Source of the DNA: Stomoxys calcitrans
Lineage: Eukaryota > Arthropoda > Insecta > Diptera > Muscidae
Direction of reading: 5' to 3'
DNA length: 64,000 bases
Assembly: GCF_963082655.1 (NCBI RefSeq)
Contig: NC_081552.1
Location: 196,807,281-196,871,280, forward strand
How positions within the stretch are numbered: the stretch's first letter is position 1; each line of letters begins with the position of its first letter. A program made the translations under genes and the position numbers. This document shows positions 39,862-48,800 of the stretch, in pieces. Below the pieces are notes generated by a model, which searched no databases, was not told the origin of the DNA, and was given only the letters and a program-made list of their open reading frames with translations.

Positions 39862-42800
39862 GGAGCTATATCTAAATCTAAACCGATTTTGATGAAATGT
39901 TGTATGTAAGTTAAAATCAGTAACGAAACAGTCCGTGCCAAGTTTTGTGCAGATCGGTTGAAAATTGTAGCTACTATGGCCATTTAAGTGCAAATCGGGC
40001 AATACATATATATGAGAGCCTATATCTAAATCTGAACCGATTTTCATCAAAAATAGCGTTCGTCCTTGGGCCAAAAAAGTGATATGTTCAAAATTTCGTG
40101 ATGATTGGACAACAAATACGACCTGCACTTTGATTTCAAGAATACATGGACTCACAGACGGACGGACGGACAGACGGACATGGCTAAATCGAATCAGAAA
40201 GTGATTCTGAGTCGATCGGTATACCTATCAATGGGTCTCCTTTTTAGCGTTACAAACAAATGCACAAATCTATAATACCACAGTGGTGGTGTAGGGTATA
40301 AAAAAAACCTGAATAGCTTCTCTACCTGATCATACCGTTCATACCCCCCATTTTTGAGCTCCATAAAATAGGATTGCATTAGCGGCTGCGTCAAATATTT
40401 TCATCTTATTAGAAATCTGGATTCTTCCGTTGTGAATGTAGTGGAGCCACATGGAGTTTATTGCAATTTTCGCAGACTGTAGCTTGTTCGAGAGATGTTT
40501 CGTAAAAGACAGGTTATAAGTCAGATTCACACCCAGATATTAATACTCATTGAAAACTTCTATGGGACCAGTACCATAATACCATGTCAAACTTCTGCCA
40601 ATTCTCCTACCCTTTCTGAAGATGACAATTTTAGATTTCGTTAAGTTAAGATTTGGGCACCATCAATCATCGACTGTAATTCCACAGGGGAGTCCAAATT
40701 TCGGCATCCCCAATTCGAACACCTGTGGGTAAAACGTCGTGTAGATCATTTAAATACAGCGCGAACAAAACTGGACTCAATAAACACCCTTGTCTAATCC
40801 CCTGAGTGACCTCAAAAACTTCCGCCAATTGTCCTACCCTTTCTGAAGATGACAATTTTAGATTTCGTTAAGTTAAGACTTAGGCTCCATCAATCATCGA
40901 CTGTAATTCCACAGGGGAGTCCGATAATTCCACAGGGGAGTCCAAATTTCGGCATCCCCAATTCGAACACCCGTGGTCTACATCGTGTAGATCATTTAAA
41001 TACAGCGCGAATAAAACTGGACTCAGTAAACACCCTTGTCTAACCCCCTGAGTGACCTCAAAAACTTCCGCTAATTGTCCTACCCTTTCTGAAGATGACA
41101 ATTTTAGATTTCGTTAAGTTAAGACTTAGGCTCCATCAATCATCGACTGTAATTCCACAGGGGAGTCCAAATTTCGGCATCCCCAATTCGAACACCCGTG
41201 GGTAGAACATCGTATAGATCATTTAAATACAGCGCGAACAAAACTGGACTCAGATAATGATGAGCCGTCCCATACCTGAATCATAGTGCCGCTATATATG
41301 AGTCGCAATATATTTATGACCTTCGTAGGAAGTCCCACTCTGGCTAGTTTTTAAAACAATGAGTATCATGTCAAAAGCGGCAGAGAAGTCAACAAAAAAG
41401 CATATGTGTTCTTTTTATTATTTTTGAATGTGCCAGGTAGTCTGATATCTTCCTCAGTTTTCCTATCGCATTCACAGTATTCAGAATGGAACTGCATTTA
41501 TAGCCGTTCTCCTTCATCATCGCAAGTAGTATCAGACAAAGCACAACCCTGGCGGCACAGACCGAATATAGACCTCAAAAAGCATCGCTTTCAAACCTGA
41601 CTGCGATTTGGACCTCTGCGACCTACATACAAAGACCTGCCAGACAGATATAACTATATATATTTATCGAATAATATGCTGGTCTTCATATTATTATATT
41701 GAAATCAGTTGCTATCGGTTGCTGCTGTTTCATTAATACAAATATGGTTTATTAAAAATATCCCAAAAAACATGGGGTTAAACATCAATCCCTAAAATCT
41801 AAATAACTACTCATACTCTCCACACAATTGTTTATCGTCGATACCGCCGCACATACTGGCACATGTTCATTAATTATTTTCACTTTTTTATAACAGCCAA
41901 CGATGCGTGATAATTTCAGAGTTTTTTCTTTCCACTTTTTGCGTTCACTTCTACTCATGCCAAAATGAGAAAAACAATTAATAAATCTCAACGCAAATGA
42001 TAATTTTAAATTGTAAATAAAAATAAAATAATTCGACTATGTGAGAGTATGTGAGAGTATGTAAAACAAGTAAAAGGGTGCTAAGTTCGGCCGGGCCGAA
42101 TCTTATATACCCTCCACCAAAAATTTCAAATTTTGCCCATGAACATTCCACAAAGGAACAGGGGCAAACTTCTCACATATAAATGAGTGCAGACCGATTC
42201 ACGTTTAAGCTCAATGATAAGGGGCCTCCTTTTTATAGCCGAGTCCGAACGGCGTGCAGCAGTGCGACACCTCTTTGGAGAGAAGTTTTACATGGCATAG
42301 TACCTCACAAATGTTGCCAGCATTGGGAGGGGAAACCCACGGCAGAAAATTTTTTTCTGATAGTCTCGCCAGGATTCGAACCCAGGCGTTCAGCGTCATA
42401 GGCGGACATGCTAACCTCTGCGCTACGCTAGCCTCCTACCCTCCACCATGCATCAAATTTGTCGTATGTTGAAGGTCAAGGCCAAATCGGATAATAATTG
42501 GGCCCTCTAGTGGCTCAAGAAGTCAAGATCCCAGATCGGTTTATATGACATCTATATCAGGTTATGGACCGATTTGAACCATACTTAGTACAGTTGTTGG
42601 AAGTCATAACAAAATAGGTCATACCAAATTTCAACCAAATCGGATAGGAATTGCGCGCATTAGAAGCTAAAGAAGTAAAATAGGGAGTTCGGTTTATATG
42701 GGAGCTGTATCAGGCTATAGAAAGCATTTGACACGTACGTTGGACCGCATTTGATACGTACGTACCGAATTGACACGTACGTTGGACGTTATGGGAAAAG

Positions 42801-45800
42801 CCGTTGTTCAAAATTTACGCCTTCTAGAGGCTCAAGAAGTCAAGATCCCAGATCGGTTTATATGACAGCTATATAAGGTTACGAACCGATTTAAACCATA
42901 CTTTGCACAGTTGTTGGAAATCGTAACAAAACACGTCACGCTAAATTTCAGCCAAATCGGATAGTATCTGCGCCCTCTAGAGGCTCAAGAAGTAAAGACC
43001 ACAGATCGGTTTATATGACAGCTATATCAGGTTATGAACCGGTTTCCACTATACTCAGCACAGTTGTTGGAAGTCATAACAAAACACGTCATCCTAAATT
43101 TCAGCCAAATCGGATAAGAATTGTGCCCTCTAGACGCTCAGGAAGTCAAGATTCAAGATCGGTTTATATGGCAGCTATATCAAAACATGAACGGATATAG
43201 CCCATTTACAATCCCAACCGAACTACACTAATAAGAAGTATTGGGCCATTTACAATCCCAACCGAACTACACTAATAAGAAGTATTGGGCCATTTACAAT
43301 CCCAACCGAACTACACTAATAAGAAGTATTGGGTTGCCCAAAAAGTAATTGCGGATTTTTCAACGCCGACTATATGAAAAATCCGCAATTACTTTTTGGG
43401 CAACCCAATATTTGTGCAAAATTTCAATCGGCTAGCTTTACTCCTTCGAAAGTTAGCGTGCTTTCGACAGACAGACGGACGGACATGTCATGTGGATCAA
43501 GAATATATATGGTTGTGTTGGGTTAGGTTGAAAAGAGGGTGCAGATATCAATCCGCCCCATGCCACTACGGACATACACCTAAGCAAGTAATCGGCTTGT
43601 TGTGCGCTCTAAAAACTATAAAGTAACCTCTAAAAAGAAAATTTTAAGTTAGGAATTCCGTGCTATTTACAAAATCCTTAATTGTTTACAATACCACTCC
43701 TCTAAGTTGGTTCATGTCTGATATTGTGTCTCCACCTAAGTACGGATATCTGTTGGACGCGAAAGCCGTGCAATGATAAAGGAATTGCTCCAACGTCTCA
43801 TCATCTTCCCCGCATACCCTACACATGCCATCACTTGTCGCACCGATTTTACATAAGTGAGCTCGTAGTCCTATGTGTCCCGTTATGATACTAATAGCTA
43901 TTCTGACCTCCTTCTTGCTTCCTTTCAGTAATAGCCTCGTCTTCTCACGATCTGGATGACCCCATAGGATTTTCGCGTCCTACCGACCGTTTCGCTGTTC
44001 CACAATGTTGCATGCGCATTCTTCGCCCACTACCTTAAATCGGACTGCGTCCAGCCAAAAGGCTTCGGGTTAACCATGTTTATTGACGGCAGTCCTCTGG
44101 CCTTCACCGCCAAATTGTCTGCCCTTTCATTTCCCCTTACTCTGTTATGGCCCGGCACCCAAACGATGCGGATTTTCCCATCCTCAGAGAAGGCTTTAAT
44201 CTCCTACCTGCAAGACTGTTCGTGACCTTACCGTCCTGGTTGTTATCGCCCTTATGGCAATTTTACTGTCGGTAAAGATGTTCACAATCGACGTCCTCGC
44301 GTTAGCACCACACCACTTCACGCATTCCGTGATCGCCCGAATCTCCGCCTGCAGGATCGTATTATGGCCAGGTAGTCTAAAACAGATATCAGTCCCTGGG
44401 TTCTCAATGTAAACCCCCAGGCCCACTCTGTCCTCTAGCTTTGATCCATCCGTGTAACATGATCTTCCAGATGGCAGTACTAGGGTTCCGTCAATCCAAG
44501 ATTGTGCCTCTGGCAGCAGTGCCTCGCACTCGACTTCAAGGTTCATCTCTGGTATCCGATCGGAAACCTCTTCCCTTCCTTCCAGGTTTCCTATCGTCAC
44601 CTCGATTATACCGCGATAGTATGAGCTGCTCCCATACTCAATTCATTCTCCCATCACCTAAAGTCTCATAGCCGGAGTGGTTGCCTCACACTTAATCTGT
44701 ATGTCAATGGGTCGGATATCTAGAATAGTCTCCAGTGCTCGAGTGGGCGTGGTCGTCATCGCTCTGCCTATGCCAAGACAACATGTTCTCTGGACCTGTT
44801 ATATGGTCCTTATGTTGCACTTTCTCTCCATTGCAGTCCAACAAACCACTGAGGCGTAAGTAAGTATTGGTCTAATCACGCTCCTGTAGAGCCAGTGTAC
44901 TATCCTAGGATTCAGGCCCCATTTCGAGCCTACGGCCCGTTTACATATTGCCCATCATTTGTGAGCCTTCTCAGTACAGATGTTGGGCACTATGTAGACG
45001 GGCCGAAGAATATATATACTATATGGGGTCTTAGACGAATATTTCGAGGAGTTACAAACAGAATGACGAAGTTAGTATACCCCCGTCCTATGGTGGAGGG
45101 TATAAAAACATTAATGGATATAAAAACACCTTTCGAAAATGTGATTGACATTTGATTGTCAACGTACATTCATTAGGTTTAGGATAAAGGCGTGATTACA
45201 AAAATTTAGAACAAATAAATCTTATAGTCTTATACAGAAGAGTGATTGAAAAAAGATCGACAATACAAATGGCAAGACTTGTGGAAGGGAATTAGATACG
45301 CTTATAAGTGTGCATTATGAGATAAATTTGTAAAGGGGAAATCCCATTCGAGCATATCGAATATATTATATGCACACTGGCATTTTCATTTGGCTTACTC
45401 ATTTTCAAATGTTATCTGGGTTTTTATTGGGCTTGAGTTAGGTAAGCACCGATAGCCTAGATGGTAGGAAGCAGAGAAAAGATTGCTACCATACACTGTT
45501 ATAACGCATTCATAGTTTCGTTGCTTTTGACTTGCCTTCATTCGACAATAGCAAGTAATGTTGGTGCTTTAAAATGCATTAATTGTCTTGATGAGTGGTT
45601 CTTTAAGTTTTTGTTTACACCCACCACCATCATAGGATAGGGAGTATATTCATTTAGCTATTTTATTTGCAACACATCGAGTTATCCATTTCCGACCCTG
45701 CAAAGTATTTGTGTATATTTCTGATCGTCGTAAAATTCTATGACGATTTAACGATCCCATGGCAGCCGGTTGTGCGCACCGGATTGACCCGACGGAACCC

Positions 45801-48800
45801 TCATCGGCAAGGTCTGCCGCCTCAGTGTACGTTTTCGTCTTTTTTCGTTATGGGAGAGGCACATCCCAGAGTGCCTTCTCCGCACGCTTCAGGTACGTGC
45901 CGGAATTGAATAGAACCCCGGACCCTGGTTCTGTTAGGTTTGCCAGAACCGCCTCCATCATCAGTCGGTGTTGGTGAGGTGTAACCGGAGCTTGGAGTGG
46001 GTACATTTCCGTTCTTGCTCTGGCCTCACCTCACTACGGGAGTATAGTCATACTGGATATGTCGCAAGATGCTGTGCGAACATAATCAGCAGTGGGTCAC
46101 AAGCGTCGCCGTCGTCGCCTTCTTTGTCCTCGTCGTCGGACAATGTGACCCCCCAACATATCGTGCCGGGAAATGTACCGTTTTTGCAGCTAAACTGCAA
46201 CGGACTCCGTGGCAAGATCGATGAGATTGTGGATTTCATGAGTCGGAGAGATATATTGGTCACAGCGATCCAGGAGACAAAGCTGACCAACACCTGCAGC
46301 TTGCATAGTTGTTACGGATACAATGTGCTACGTAAGGTCCCTCAAGGAATGGAGGTGGAGGATTGGCCTTCGTGATACATCATTCCGTGCAATATAGACC
46401 CATCTCGCCTGCGCCTGCCGCTAGTGACCTCTACATGGAGTGCATGAGGATAGCAGTCAGGTCCGGTACTGCCGAGATAGAGCTATACAACGTGTACATA
46501 CCGCCTTTTGGTAGCTATGTCCCGATTAAGGGCCAAGCTTACAACCCCGACATAAGTGGGTTACTATCTGGCCATAATCGTCTGGTTCTAGGGGACTTTA
46601 ATAAACTTCATGGCATTCTCCATAGGCATAGCTTTGGCAGAGCAGATTAAAAGGTCCACGTTTTGCACGGTGAATGAGGAGGTGCAGCAGTTCGGCAGAC
46701 TTTCCCATTGCATACCCTGATCTCCTGAGGCACCGGTGTAGGCAAGCTGTGGTCTACTGTTAAGTCATTGTCACTCTCGAACCCCGGTAGACGGTATGAC
46801 AGAACCTCAGTCACTTTTGGCGAAATAACCGTGACTGATCTAAGGAGATGCGTCAGGTAGTTCAACCGTCAATTAATTGTGCGTCCCGAGAGTGACAGGG
46901 CAAGGAGGAGAGCCATACGCCGTAATCGTTGTCTCCGAGCCGATGAAGAACCATCACAATTTACCCAGGGCGAAGTTACGAATGTCATCCGTGGCGCCAA
47001 ATCATCTAAGGCTTTGGGCCCCGACGGAATCTCTACATTGATGTTGAAGAATCTGGATTCACCTGGAGTTGAGTACCTTACTACTATCCTCAAACTGTCT
47101 TTGAACACTCTTATAGCTCCCGATGGCTGGAAAATGGGCAGAGTGATCCCGCTGTTGAAGCCTGGAAAGGACCCGAGTAAGGGGGAGTCGTACAGACCCA
47201 TCTCCCTTCTCTCACCAGTAGCAAAGACATTTGAGGCATCACTCCTCCCGAGCCTCGTAGGAGAATTTCCATTCGCCGAGCATCAACATAGATTTCGAAG
47301 ACTGCAGAGCACAACAACTGCTTTGCATGCCATCGCCGCACACATTTGCCGTGCTTTGGGGCTTTTATCGCAGAGACCATCCAAATTATTTTCTTGTGGA
47401 TAGATATCCACCGCCCAGAAGCCTTAAGGTAGATCTACATGATCTAGAGCGTGAGGTATAGCGCCACAAGAGAGAGCCTCTAGAACAAGCAGCATATCAG
47501 GCAGGTCTAGGCAACATTCATGCAGACACGGTAGCAGATGCGGTAAATGGCTACCGGTTGATTGTAATCCTTGGAGAACGATCGCCTTCCATTACACCTG
47601 AAGAAATTGACCTATCCGGCAAGCCAGAGTAGTTTTGGCTCAATTACGTTCCAACAGTTGAGCAGCACACAATGGAATAAGATTCAGACAGATAAAAATG
47701 CTAAAATGGGATAGGCTGTCTACTCAGATCCCTTGTGTACCCCCTCCATCCTTATCAGTATTTTCTGGGCTATCGAAATAAAATACTTATCTTATCGATA
47801 TGCATCCAATGCACAGACACGTCCCTTTGGATCTTCGTAATTCATATCAAGAGGTTCAGCAATACAAGAAAGAACCTCTAGAGAAAGCGGTCGGGTCTAA
47901 ATACCATCCACGAGGATACGGTAACGTAAACGGTGAACAGCAACCGAATGTATGTCCTTCTTGTCCGCCACCCATATCTCCTTAAAAATTTAACCTTCTT
48001 CGGCCAACCAGGGAATTTTTGACTGGAATACGTTTCGTATGATGCAGCGCCTCATTACCTATTTTTTTACATTTGATGCCATAGATGGAATTTTTAATTA
48101 AGGACAATATACTGTTACAACAACAAGCGCGTCACGAACATTTGAATTAAAAACGACAGCTACGGTAGAATTATCCAAAATCTAGATTTTATAAAGTAGG
48201 CAACACTTGACATCTCTTTTACCAGTATTTTTATAAAAATAAATCATATCAAAATGAACCATTATTTCATTACAAAATATGATTTGTACAAAAAGACTGT
48301 CCATAATTTCAAAACACTTTATCAAATCTGTATGGGTATTGAAAATAAAAATTCCCCTTTTTAACTTGCACGTCTCATTCTAGGAAGGTTTGTTACGCCA
48401 TAGGTTGGAAAATGTAGTAAATCAATTTACAAAAACACGAAAACATATAGACGTTGCCTCGAGTATTGTTTTTTTTTTTTTTTGTATATCACTTAGAAGC
48501 GCTGTAGATTTTCCACCATTTACTCTTAACCCCGTTGTTTACCAATTTAACTTTATAAATAATTATTTTTTTTTTTTTTCAAAAGCTGAAAGACTTTCAG
48601 TCAACATTTGCTCCCAAGTCTAATACCTTAAATTTTCTCTGTTTACATTTCTCATCATCATTACGTCAAAGAGCTACTGACCGTCGACAATATTCATAAA
48701 CATAGGTACGTGACAAAGACCACAAGGCTTCCTAATGAACTGCAGTCGTCTTCATCTCAGAATTTAAATTCGAAGTGGATGATAGAAGAATGCTCCATAC

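Larger units (their letters stand above)
42072..43511 (+). repeat. GCTATAT-type repeat element with SINE and MITE insertions
   Basis: Head GCTAAGTTCGGCCGGGCCGA, TATATACCCTCCACCA; units of about 170 bp with ATCGGTTTATATGACAGCTA, ACCGATTTGAACCATACTTAG, CAGTTGTTGGAAGTCATAAC, GCCAAATCGGATA and CTCTAGAGGCTCAAGAAG; end CTTTCGACAGACAGACGGAC. Interrupted at 42120-42436 and 43329-43408. Confidence 0.8.

Noticed and set aside
39591..40155. 130- and 135-codon frames with long IYIYIY runs
   Set aside because: Translation of the (AT)40 run and neighbouring tandem units.
39160..40180. CRISPR-like array
   Set aside because: Units are about 150 bp tandem repeats without short repeats and unique spacers, in a eukaryotic intron.
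42360..42436. Possible free-standing tRNA gene
   Set aside because: A and B boxes are present but the acceptor stem does not close and the sequence continues into a SINE body with target duplication; the other tRNA-like heads are the same.
44196..44600. RNase H gene of the host
   Set aside because: Sits in a LINE with matching C-terminal zinc block and a second truncated copy at 20085; it is the RNase H domain of a retrotransposon.
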